From an uncultured Clostridia bacterium (GTDB lineage Bacteria; Bacillota; Clostridia; Oscillospirales; Oscillospiraceae), in assembly GCA_947177115.1 (NCBI GenBank), contig CAMWTG010000091.1, forward strand, positions 1-9,360: a stretch of DNA of 9,360 nt, read 5' to 3'. Numbering within the stretch: the first letter of the stretch is position 1; every line of letters starts with the position of its first letter. The translations under genes and the position numbers were made by a program. Shown piece by piece: positions 1 to 6,867 of the stretch. The notes beneath the pieces are model-generated. The model did not search any database. It saw only the letters and a list, made by a program, of their open reading frames with translations, and had not been told where the DNA came from.

Positions 1-100
1 GAAAACGCCCTGATTCGCCGGATTTCCGGGCGCAAATTTAGAATTTAACAAAGAGGGTTACATAACGCCGTTTTTGGGGGAAAAGTTGCCAAATAAAAAA

Positions 101-185
101 TTCTAAAAAATTTTTCTTAGAAAAGAGGATTTTTGCTCTTTTCGTTGTATACTGTAATAGAACGGTTTATACAATAGGGGAGGTG
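101..185 (+). promoter_or_regulatory. AT-rich leader and probable promoter region of dnaG-rpoD
   Basis: The 193 bases before dnaG hold no gene I can support. The stretch is markedly AT-rich compared with the rest of the window. It contains two overlapping inverted repeats: TTCTAA (101-106) with TTAGAA (117-122), and GAAAAGAG (120-127) with CTCTTTTC (136-143). They share bases 120-122, so only one could fold fully in RNA. The best -10-like hexamer is TATACT (148-153), but no convincing -35 lies 16-18 bases upstream. A second candidate pair is TTGTAT (145-150) and TATACA (168-173), 17 bases apart; it also forms the inverted repeat TTGTATA/TATACAA (145-151, 168-174). A strong Shine-Dalgarno GGAGG (179-183) lies 10 bases before the GTG start. 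Promoter assignment is tentative. Confidence 0.4.
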
Positions 186-193
186 TAAGGTCC

Positions 194-1987
194 GTGGCAT
201 TTTCCCAGCGGTTTTTGGACGAGCTGATCGACCGCAGTGATATCGTGGACGTGGTCTCCTCCTATGTGACCCTGACAAAAAAGGGCGGCAACTATTTTGG
301 GCTGTGCCCCTTCCACAATGAAAAGACCGGCTCCTTCTCTGTGGCTGCGGACAAGCAGATTTATTACTGCTTCGGCTGCCACCACGGCGGCGGTGTGATC
401 CAATTCATTATGGAGATCGAAAATCTCGGTTTCCCCGATGCCGTCCGCTTTCTGGCCAAGCGGGCGGGCCTGGAGGTCCCGGAGGATAATACCGGCCTGG
501 AGGAATCCCGCCGCCGGCAGAGGGTTCTGGCGCTGAACAAGGACGCCGCCCGCTGGTTTTACCAGAATCTGGCCAAGCCCGAGGGGGCGGCGGCGTCCGC
601 CTATCTGGAGCGGCGAAAGATTACCCGGAAGACCGCCATGAACTTTGGCCTGGGGGCCTCTCTGGACGGCTGGGACAGTCTGCTCACCGCCATGCAGGAG
701 AAGGGCTATACCAAGGCCGACCTTCTGGCGGCGGGCCTGGTGGTGCAGAATAAGCAGGGGCGGCTTTATGATAAGTTCCGTGGCCGCCTCATGTTTCCCG
801 TCATTGACGTGAAGGGGGATGTGGTGGCCTTTGGCGGCCGGGTGCTGGATCAGTCCGAGCCCAAATATATGAATACGACTGAAACCATTGTTTACAGCAA
901 ACGCAGGAACCTTTATGGCATCAATCTGGCCAAAAAGACCAAACGTCCCAATTTTATCCTCTGTGAGGGTAATATTGATGTGATAACCCTGCATCAGGCG
1001 GGCTTTGACAACGCCGTGGCCTCCATGGGCACCGCTCTCACCATGGAGCAGACCAAGATCCTCAGCCGGTATACCAAGGAGCTGGTCCTCTGCTACGACA
1101 ATGACACGGCGGGACAGATGGCGACTCAGAAGAACATCGACCTGTTGAAAGACAGTGAGTTCACCGTCCGCGTCCTCCAACTTCCCCGCCGCCTGGCGGA
1201 CGGGAAATATATCAAGCAGGATGTGGATGATTTTATCAAATTCCAGGGTCCCGCCGCCTTTGAGGCTATGCTGAACGGCAGCGCCAATCAGATGGATTAC
1301 CGTATGGACGCCATAGCCGCCAAATATGACCTCAGCGACCCGGACCAGAAAATTGCTTATGGCGGCGAGATCAGCCAGCTGATCGCCTCTTTGTCCAACG
1401 CGGTGGAGCGGGAGATCTACGCCGGCCGCGCCGCCGAGACGGCCGGTATTTCCCGGCAGGCCATGGTCACCGAGGTAGAGCGGGTCCATCGGAAAAAGAA
1501 GGGACAGGAGCGGAAGGCCCTTCAGCGGGAGAGCCTGAACACCGCCGCCATCCGGCAGCCCCGGGACCGGGCCATCCGCTATACCGACCTCCGCTCCGCT
1601 ATGGCGGAGGAGGGGATCATCCGTCTGTTGCTGCTGGACAGCTCCTTGGCGGAGAAATGCGGGGATTTGGTCCCGGAGGCATTCAGTTCCCCTTTTCTGG
1701 GCCGTATTTACGCACTGCTGCTGGAGGCGTGGGGAGAAGGCCGCGCCATGTCGGCTGCGTCCCTGGCGGGACAGTGTACGCCCGAGGAGATGGGGCACCT
1801 CACCGGCGTTTTGCAGAAGCCGGAGGCCCCGGCCCATGCGGACCGGGCTCTGGCGGATTACATACAGGTAGTGCTGACGTCTGCGGCCAGGCGGCAGGGA
1901 GAGGCGGAGGCCGACCCGCTACGGGCCGCTGTGGAAAAATTCAAGGAAGACAAAAAGAAAAAGGGTAACGGAGGAAAGCAGTCATGA
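194..1987 (+). CDS. dnaG: DNA primase DnaG
   Basis: This is the replicative primase, which makes RNA primers at the fork together with the DnaB-type helicase. The 597-residue length is normal for the family. The N-terminal CHC2 zinc finger is intact: C38, H41, C59, C62. The RNA-polymerase-like core follows, with the basic motif KRRNLYGINLAKK at 236-248. The TOPRIM catalytic centre has the acidic glutamate in CEGNID (E258, D262), then YDND (D302, D304) and QDVDD (D343, D345). The usual family motif reads EGYMD, so the N260-I261 pair is a mild deviation next to conserved acids. Residues from about 465 to 563 fit the helicase-binding C-terminal domain, and the tail is lysine-rich. I chose the GTG at 194 because GGAGG lies 10 bases upstream and the protein begins exactly at the conserved N-terminus. 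It overlaps rpoD by four bases, so the two are probably translationally coupled. Confidence 0.97.
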   Translation: MAFSQRFLDELIDRSDIVDVVSSYVTLTKKGGNYFGLCPFHNEKTGSFSVAADKQIYYCFGCHHGGGVIQFIMEIENLGFPDAVRFLAKRAGLEVPEDNTGLEESRRRQRVLALNKDAARWFYQNLAKPEGAAASAYLERRKITRKTAMNFGLGASLDGWDSLLTAMQEKGYTKADLLAAGLVVQNKQGRLYDKFRGRLMFPVIDVKGDVVAFGGRVLDQSEPKYMNTTETIVYSKRRNLYGINLAKKTKRPNFILCEGNIDVITLHQAGFDNAVASMGTALTMEQTKILSRYTKELVLCYDNDTAGQMATQKNIDLLKDSEFTVRVLQLPRRLADGKYIKQDVDDFIKFQGPAAFEAMLNGSANQMDYRMDAIAAKYDLSDPDQKIAYGGEISQLIASLSNAVEREIYAGRAAETAGISRQAMVTEVERVHRKKKGQERKALQRESLNTAAIRQPRDRAIRYTDLRSAMAEEGIIRLLLLDSSLAEKCGDLVPEAFSSPFLGRIYALLLEAWGEGRAMSAASLAGQCTPEEMGHLTGVLQKPEAPAHADRALADYIQVVLTSAARRQGEAEADPLRAAVEKFKEDKKKKGNGGKQS

Positions 1988-3300
1988 CAAAGAAGAAGGA
2001 AGAGCTGACCGTGGGAACGGGGGCCTCCGAGAGCAAGAAGGCTGAGGGGGAGAAGAAGTATGCCCGCCTGCCGGACAAGGTGGTGGAGAAGCTGCCCGCG
2101 GCCTCTATTCTGCTGGCAAATGAAAAGATCATGGATCTCTTCGCCAGGGGTAAGAAGCGGGGGCGTTTGGATTCTGCAGAGATGATGGAGGTGCTGGACG
2201 AGATCGAGCTGGACAGCGACCAGATGGAGAAGATCTATGATTCTTTGGAATCCCTGTCCATTGAGATCGGCAGCGAGGAGGACATCCTTCCGGAGATGCC
2301 CGATGACATGGACCCGCCGCTGGACGAGATCGTAGACATTGAGGAGGAGGAGCTGGTAGACCCTAACACGCTGGTGGACAGCTTCGCCATTGACGATCCT
2401 GTGCGCATGTACCTCAAAGAGATCGGCAAGGTATCCCTGCTGACGCCGGAAGAGGAGATCGACCTTGCCCAGAAGATGAGCGCCGGCTCTCTGGCCCAGG
2501 AACAGCTGGACGAGGCGGAGGAGTCCGGCTTTTCCCCGGAGGACTTGGCCCAGCTGAAGAAGCTGGTCAAGGAAGGGGATCGGGCCAAGCAGAAGCTGGC
2601 TGAGGCCAACCTCCGTCTGGTGGTGTCCATTGCCAAGCGGTATGTGGGCCGTGGAATGCTGTTCCTGGATCTGATCCAGGAGGGCAATCTGGGCCTCATC
2701 AAGGCGGTGGAGAAGTTTGACTATACCAAGGGATATAAATTCTCCACCTATGCCACCTGGTGGATCCGTCAGGCCATTACCCGGGCCATTGCCGACCAGG
2801 CCAGGACCATCCGGATCCCCGTCCATATGGTGGAGACCATCAACAAGGTGATCCGCGTCTCCCGGCAGCTTCTCCAGGAGCTGGGCCATGATCCATCTCC
2901 CGAGGAGATCTCCGAGGAGATGAATATGCCTGTGGACAAGGTCCGGGAGATCCTGAAGATCGCCCAGGAGCCCGTCAGCCTGGAGACGCCCATTGGCGAG
3001 GAGGAGGACAGCCATCTGGGCGACTTCATCCCTGATGAGGGCGCCAGCGAACCCAGCGAAGCCGCCAGCTTCACGCTTCTGAAGGAGCAGCTGGTGGATG
3101 TGTTGTCCACCCTGACTCCCCGTGAGGAAAAGGTGCTGAAGCTTCGATTCGGCATTGAAGACGGCCGCACCCGCACCCTGGAGGAGGTGGGCAAGGAGTT
3201 CAACGTTACCCGGGAGCGCATCCGCCAGATCGAAGCCAAGGCCCTGCGGAAGCTCCGCCACCCCAGCCGCAGCAAGAAGCTGAAGGATTTCCTGAACTGA
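1984..3300 (+). CDS. rpoD: Primary RNA polymerase sigma factor (sigma-70/SigA)
   Basis: This is the housekeeping sigma factor that directs RNA polymerase to vegetative promoters. It has 438 residues, slightly longer than the B. subtilis SigA type. A lysine-rich start and a region 1.1-like segment (about 30-95) lead into an acidic tract (about 97-127). Region 1.2 begins at DPVRMYLKEIG (138-148). A charged stretch of about 35 residues (165-200) separates 1.2 from 2.1, a place where primary sigmas vary in length. Regions 2.1-2.4 are textbook (208-269, including DLIQEGNLGLIKAVEKFD and YATWWIRQAITRAI). Region 3 follows, and region 4.2 carries the helix-turn-helix VTRERIRQIEAKALRKL (408-424). The ATG overlaps the dnaG stop (ATGA), and GGAGG at 1970-1974 lies inside the dnaG end with a 9-base spacer, so coupling is likely. 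Transcription should stop at the hairpin just downstream. Confidence 0.98.
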   Translation: MTKKKEELTVGTGASESKKAEGEKKYARLPDKVVEKLPAASILLANEKIMDLFARGKKRGRLDSAEMMEVLDEIELDSDQMEKIYDSLESLSIEIGSEEDILPEMPDDMDPPLDEIVDIEEEELVDPNTLVDSFAIDDPVRMYLKEIGKVSLLTPEEEIDLAQKMSAGSLAQEQLDEAEESGFSPEDLAQLKKLVKEGDRAKQKLAEANLRLVVSIAKRYVGRGMLFLDLIQEGNLGLIKAVEKFDYTKGYKFSTYATWWIRQAITRAIADQARTIRIPVHMVETINKVIRVSRQLLQELGHDPSPEEISEEMNMPVDKVREILKIAQEPVSLETPIGEEEDSHLGDFIPDEGASEPSEAASFTLLKEQLVDVLSTLTPREEKVLKLRFGIEDGRTRTLEEVGKEFNVTRERIRQIEAKALRKLRHPSRSKKLKDFLN

Positions 3301-3318
3301 TGGTTCATCTGAAAATTC

Positions 3319-3339
3319 ATAGTCAATACAGTTGACTAT
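3319..3339. repeat. Short inverted repeat after rpoD
   Basis: ATAGTCAA (3319-3326) and TTGACTAT (3332-3339) are perfect 8-base inverted arms around a 5-base loop. The repeat lies 18 bases after the rpoD stop and before the GC-rich terminator hairpin. It has no U-run of its own, so it is not a terminator by itself. It could be an mRNA 3'-end structure or a protein-binding site; nothing decides between these. Confidence 0.45.
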
Positions 3340-3355
3340 ATCGAAGAGAGAGCAA

Positions 3356-3396
3356 AAGAGCGGAGGGCATCAAAAGGAGCCCTCCGCTCTTCTTTC
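3356..3396 (+). terminator. Rho-independent terminator of dnaG-rpoD, possibly bidirectional
   Basis: A perfect 13-bp stem pairs 3356-3368 (AAGAGCGGAGGGC) with 3379-3391, around a 10-base loop. On the + strand it is followed by a pyrimidine/T-rich tail (TCTTTC after the stem), as expected for termination of rpoD. Read on the - strand the same stem ends in TTTT followed by GCTCTCTC, so it can also act on transcripts of the acs operon arriving from the right. The position between two convergent operons fits that double role. Confidence 0.8.
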
Positions 3397-3403
3397 AGTA
3401 CAC

Positions 3404-3437
3404 GCAAGGAGGGGGCCCATTGGGGCCCCCTCCTTGC
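3404..3437 (-). terminator. Strong GC hairpin downstream of the acs operon
   Basis: A perfect 15-bp stem pairs 3404-3418 (GCAAGGAGGGGGCCC) with 3423-3437, around a 4-base loop (ATTG). It starts 19 bases after the stop codon of the acsC-acsE fusion gene. Neither strand has a T-run directly after the stem, so alone it is not a standard intrinsic terminator. On the - strand it is followed 12 bases later by the second hairpin (3356-3391), which ends in four Ts. I read the pair as the operon's 3' end: a stabilising hairpin followed by the terminator. Confidence 0.6.
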
Positions 3438-3456
3438 CGCATTGATGTCTGTCCGC

Positions 3457-5739
3457 TCAGATCTCCAGGTAGGAATCCGCGTACAGGTTGTGATTCTTGA
3501 TGATGTCGCAGCTCTTGATGGTTTCCATCAGGCGCTGGTCGCAGGGGTTCACAATGGCGGAGGTCAGGCCCATGGTCATGGCCATGCCCACCATTGCCGC
3601 GTCCATAATAGGACGGATGTGCTTGGGCATACCATTGGAGTTGTTGCTGAGGCCGCCGGTGGACTTCAGGCCCTCATCGGAGAAGGCGCGGATGGCGTTG
3701 AGCACGTCCATCTGCTTATCCTGCATGCCCTTGATGACCAGGAACAGAGGATCGAACCACAGGTCATCGCTCTCCATACCCAGGTGCAGGCCACGCTCCA
3801 GCATGTTGTGGCAGTGCATCATGCGCTCCTCGTTGTCCTTGGCAATGCCATCGGCGGAGCACAGGGCAATAACAATAGCATCGTTGGCCGCTGCCAGATC
3901 AATGTATCCGATACGGCTGCCGGCATCGGCGGAGTTGACAATGGGCTTGCCATTGGCGCGGTTGTACACCTTGATGCCCGCCTCAATAGCGGCCATGTTG
4001 GCAGTATCCAGAGCCAGAGGCACGTTGTTAAAGTTCTGCTGGAGCAGCTGGACCGCCCAGGTCATCAGCTCCGGGCCGTTGCTCTCGGCAGGCCCGATGT
4101 TGACATCCAGATAGGTCGCGCCGGCGGCGATCTGCTCAGCGGCGCGCTTGAGGATGGGCGCCTCATCGTAGCTGTCCATGGCCTTGCGGATAGCGGGGGA
4201 GATGCAGTGGATCCGCTCGCCGATGGTGACGAAGGTCTGCGCGTTGGGATCGTGGCCCTTGTAGGTCACGGGCTTGTCATCGATCATGTAGGGGCCGTTC
4301 ACCACAATGGGAGGCGCGGGGATGACCTTCTTGGGAGCGGGAGCGGGCTCGGCGGCAGCCTCGCCGGCAGGAGCCGCAGCGGACTTGTCCACGTAGCTCT
4401 TCTTCCACTCCTCATCGCGGAGGTACTTCACCAACTGGACAGCCTCAGTAGTGCCCACGATGACGCTCCACTCAGGCAGCTTGTCCTGGATCTCGCCCTT
4501 CATGACGGCCACCTTGCCGGGGATGATCAGAGCGCGGCTCTTGATCTTGTTGTTGATATCGAACTCATCGAAGAACTTCTTGATGGAGGAGCTGGAGAAC
4601 TTGCCGGCGGCCCAGGCGGTCAGCACGGACATGCCGGAGGCATCGGTGATCAGCAGGTTCACGGGCATCTTGCTGCGCTCGATCTCGCCGGAGACCAGGA
4701 AGTAGGTCAGGGCGAAGTCCACGGTCAGGCAGCAGGGGCTGTTCTCGTCCGCGCCGTTGATGGGGTAGATGCCGGGCTGGACCTTCATGGGCTTCTGGGG
4801 GTCGGTGAAGATGTTCTGACGCAGGCCGTACAGCGGCAGAGCCTTGGCATAGGTCATCTCGGAGCAGACCACAATGGAGCCGTACTTGCAGGTAAACAGG
4901 CTCAGCAGGGCGGCCTCCAGGTGGGCATCGCCATTGCACAGCGCGGCCACGTTGACGATGGAGGGATAACCGAAGGTCCGGTCGCCGTCCTTCAGGGCGG
5001 CGCGGCGGATCTGGACAGCCTCGGCGTAGGCATCCTTGACGGAGGCGTGGCTGACTTCCAGGATCAGGTTCTTGTTGCCGGCGGCCTCCAGCTTCTCCAC
5101 CACCTCGTGGAGCTGCTCCAGGCTTTCGCCCTGAACGCCCAGCAGAGCCTTGGCCCCGGTGGCAACAGCGCTCATGTCGGCATAGTTGTCAATGGTGGCG
5201 CCATTGACAATGATCTCGCAGCCTGCGGCGGCCTCAACGCCGGCCTTCATGGCCTCCACATCGGTGGAGCTGAGGATCATGGGGCGGCCCAGAGCCTTGA
5301 CCTTGGCCACCAGGGCGGCAAAGTCGGCGGGAGCCTTATCCTTGCTGTGGGCAACAAAGACCATCTCCACGTACATCCGCTCGCTGATACGCTCGTAATC
5401 CACGGCGGGGATGTTCTTGATGACCTCATCCTGCTTGGCCTCGTCCATGCAGTCGCAGACCTGAACAGCATACAGAGTCTTGCTGACCAGGGTCTTCTCG
5501 TGACGGCTCAGGACGGTCTCGCCGCCCAGGGCCAGATCGCCCACCTTGTAGCTCTTCATCGGGGGCGCGGTGGCCTCGGACAGGGTGGAGAGAGCATCAG
5601 CGGACATGTGGGGGCACTTCTCAATGGGGAGCGCGCCGGAGGCCACCTTCATGGCGAACGCCATACAGGTGGGGTTGCCGCAGTCCTTGCAGTTGGTTTT
5701 GGGAGTCAGCTTAAAAATGTCAAGACCTTTCAGTGCCAT
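3457..5739 (-). CDS. acsC-acsE: Fusion of corrinoid iron-sulfur protein large subunit (AcsC) and methyl-THF:CFeSP methyltransferase (AcsE)
   Basis: The protein has 760 residues, against about 446 for AcsC and 262 for AcsE as separate proteins in Moorella. Residues 1-450 are AcsC. The [4Fe-4S] cysteines are C17, C20, C25 and C42, the same spacing as in characterised AcsC. A TIM-barrel-like middle follows, with TYFLVSGEIE (345-354) and SVLTAWAAGKF (371-381), then the cobalamin-binding domain (about 385-450, with LIIPGKVAVMKGE at 404-416). Residues 451-475 are an Ala/Pro/Glu linker. Residues 503-760 match the AcsE pterin-binding barrel: TIGERI (505-510), LDVNIGP (544-550), LALD (D578), N602 in IVNSAD, WFDPL (D663) and GLSN (N699). 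These correspond to the methyl-THF-binding residues D75, N96, D160 and N199 of Moorella AcsE. It should transfer methyl from methyl-THF to its own cobalamin, for acetyl-CoA synthase. The reading frame is continuous, and I see no ribosome binding site near M485. The start has TAAGGAGGG upstream. This is the last gene of the operon. Confidence 0.95.
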   Translation of the reverse strand: MALKGLDIFKLTPKTNCKDCGNPTCMAFAMKVASGALPIEKCPHMSADALSTLSEATAPPMKSYKVGDLALGGETVLSRHEKTLVSKTLYAVQVCDCMDEAKQDEVIKNIPAVDYERISERMYVEMVFVAHSKDKAPADFAALVAKVKALGRPMILSSTDVEAMKAGVEAAAGCEIIVNGATIDNYADMSAVATGAKALLGVQGESLEQLHEVVEKLEAAGNKNLILEVSHASVKDAYAEAVQIRRAALKDGDRTFGYPSIVNVAALCNGDAHLEAALLSLFTCKYGSIVVCSEMTYAKALPLYGLRQNIFTDPQKPMKVQPGIYPINGADENSPCCLTVDFALTYFLVSGEIERSKMPVNLLITDASGMSVLTAWAAGKFSSSSIKKFFDEFDINNKIKSRALIIPGKVAVMKGEIQDKLPEWSVIVGTTEAVQLVKYLRDEEWKKSYVDKSAAAPAGEAAAEPAPAPKKVIPAPPIVVNGPYMIDDKPVTYKGHDPNAQTFVTIGERIHCISPAIRKAMDSYDEAPILKRAAEQIAAGATYLDVNIGPAESNGPELMTWAVQLLQQNFNNVPLALDTANMAAIEAGIKVYNRANGKPIVNSADAGSRIGYIDLAAANDAIVIALCSADGIAKDNEERMMHCHNMLERGLHLGMESDDLWFDPLFLVIKGMQDKQMDVLNAIRAFSDEGLKSTGGLSNNSNGMPKHIRPIMDAAMVGMAMTMGLTSAIVNPCDQRLMETIKSCDIIKNHNLYADSYLEI

Positions 5740-5753
5740 GGTTCGGGCCCTCC

Positions 5754-6692
5754 TTACATCAAAGCGGCGACCAGCCGCGCAGTGGTCTGAATGGAAGTCG
5801 GATGCTTGAGGATGACGGCATCGCTGCCGTAAGCCAGGCAGGCGGCGGCAGTTTCGACCTCCATGTCGATGCCGCGCTCCTCAGCGCTGCCCCAGCCGGG
5901 GTTTTCGCTCTCGGGGGCGGTGGCTTCCTTCACGCCCCAGGTCTCCACGCCCACGGGGGTGATGATGGGCATCTGGAGGGTGGCATCGTTCTGGCTCAGG
6001 GCGGCGGCCTTTACGCGCTCCAGGGTGGAGACCACGTACTCAAAGCCGTAGCCGGCGGCGGCGGAACCGATGTTCATGGCTACGTTCTCGCCGGAGACGC
6101 CCATCTGGGTGATCAGCACGTTGAGCTGCTTGGCCAGGTTGATGTCCACGGCGGACTCAGCGCCCACCTTCTGGCCGTAGGCCATGCCGGCGCCGGCGGC
6201 TACGCCCTTGTAGTTCTCCTCCTTGGCGGAGAGGACAAGGATATTTTTGCCCTGGAGGGCCTCGGAGATCTTGCCGAACAGGTCGGCGTCCTTCTCGCTG
6301 TTCTTGCAGCCGGCCACCACGATGGGCTTGTCAACCACCTCGGCCACAGCCTTGGCATCGGCCACGCAGTCCTCAATGGACTTGTTGGCGCCGTTGGGGT
6401 CGGCCAGATCGAAGCGGATGCAGACGAAGTCCGCCTCCGGCAGCTCAGCGGCCTTCTTGGCCTTGGCGGCCAGGGTGTCGCAGCCTGCGTAGAATTCCTT
6501 CAGGCCCTCGGAAGGCTGCTCGGGATCATCGGACACATCAATACCGATCTTGGGGCGGTTGGCAATGGGCGCATCGAAGGCATAGAGGTTAAAGACATTC
6601 TGGCCGCCCAGGACGGTGGCCTTGTCTCCGGTACCCAGCGTCAGCTCATTGATCTTGGCGCTGAAAACCTGGGGCTTTTTTGCAAAAGGCAT
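5754..6692 (-). CDS. acsD: Corrinoid iron-sulfur protein small subunit (AcsD, CODH/ACS delta subunit)
   Basis: AcsD is the TIM-barrel partner of AcsC; the heterodimer cradles the cobalamin and carries the methyl group to acetyl-CoA synthase. The 312 residues compare with about 323 in Moorella. Recognisable family segments include the start MPFAKKPQVFSAKINELTLG, LGGQNVFNLYAFD (28-40), PKIGIDVSD (47-55), VAMNIGSAAAGYGFEYV (204-220), PIITPVGVETWGVKEA (242-257), WGSAEERGIDMEVETAA (267-283) and the end SDAVILKHPTSIQTTARLVAALM. The open frame extends 43 codons upstream, but that part runs towards the repeat element and is not AcsD-like; the chosen ATG has GAAGGGAG 8-10 bases before it. The TAA stop lies inside the Shine-Dalgarno of the fusion gene (TAAGGAGG), so both subunits should be made in matched amounts. 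Confidence 0.96.
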   Translation of the reverse strand: MPFAKKPQVFSAKINELTLGTGDKATVLGGQNVFNLYAFDAPIANRPKIGIDVSDDPEQPSEGLKEFYAGCDTLAAKAKKAAELPEADFVCIRFDLADPNGANKSIEDCVADAKAVAEVVDKPIVVAGCKNSEKDADLFGKISEALQGKNILVLSAKEENYKGVAAGAGMAYGQKVGAESAVDINLAKQLNVLITQMGVSGENVAMNIGSAAAGYGFEYVVSTLERVKAAALSQNDATLQMPIITPVGVETWGVKEATAPESENPGWGSAEERGIDMEVETAAACLAYGSDAVILKHPTSIQTTARLVAALM

Positions 6693-6771
6693 GGTTTTTT
6701 GTCTCCCTTCATTTATGTGATTGGCTCTATGGATTTGCTTGTGCGGAAACATGCTTGGATACGATAGATCT

Positions 6772-6851
6772 GTGTAGGGGCGAGCATTGCTCGCCCGTTT
6801 CTTACGGAAGATGCAGGTCATCGTGCGGGCGGATGCTATTCGCCCCTACAC
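6772..6851. repeat. Double-palindromic intergenic repeat, copy 1
   Basis: An 80-bp element lies between cooC and acsD, 16 bases after the cooC stop. Its ends are perfect 12-bp inverted repeats: GTGTAGGGGCGA (6772-6783) and TCGCCCCTACAC (6840-6851). If one unpaired T (6771) is allowed, the pairing extends into GATC on both sides. Inside are two smaller palindromes: GGGCGAGCA/TGCTCGCCC (6778-6796, one central base) and an imperfect GGGCGGA/TTCGCCC (6827-6845). The core between them (ACGGAAGATGCAGGTCATCGT) is conserved in a second copy at 8778-8858 in the same orientation. It resembles a REP- or MITE-type dispersed element without coding capacity. The rest of 6693-6867 holds only the acsD ribosome binding site. 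Confidence 0.8.
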
Positions 6852-6867
6852 GATCGGGTCCCGTGAT

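Noticed and set aside
1..40. Possible terminator hairpin of an upstream gene (CGCCGGA/TCCGGGCG region)
   Set aside because: The stem is short and bulged, has no T-run after it, and the upstream gene is not in the window.
167..1837. A 556-codon open frame on the - strand across dnaG
   Set aside because: It is antisense to DnaG, which has all catalytic motifs. The translation looks like a codon-bias shadow.
1858..3261. A 467-codon open frame on the - strand across rpoD
   Set aside because: It is a shadow of the sigma factor gene; Leu/Gln/His-rich, with no recognisable domain.
4260..4330. Separate translation of AcsE from an internal start (M485)
   Set aside because: No Shine-Dalgarno-like sequence precedes that codon and the frame is continuous through the linker, so a single fused product is the simpler reading. 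Low-level internal initiation cannot be excluded by eye.
3442..5790. A 782-codon open frame on the + strand across the acsC-acsE gene
   Set aside because: It is antisense to a clearly recognised gene and its translation is rich in Gly, Ala, His, Leu and Val with no family motif. It arises from the GC-rich codon use of the real gene.
5733..6767. A 344-codon + strand open frame across acsD
   Set aside because: It is antisense to AcsD with low-complexity Gly/Leu/Val/His composition and no family resemblance.
6693..6821. A longer N-terminus for AcsD (43 extra residues)
   Set aside because: The extension runs into the palindromic repeat, has no AcsD similarity, and a good ribosome binding site precedes the inner ATG.
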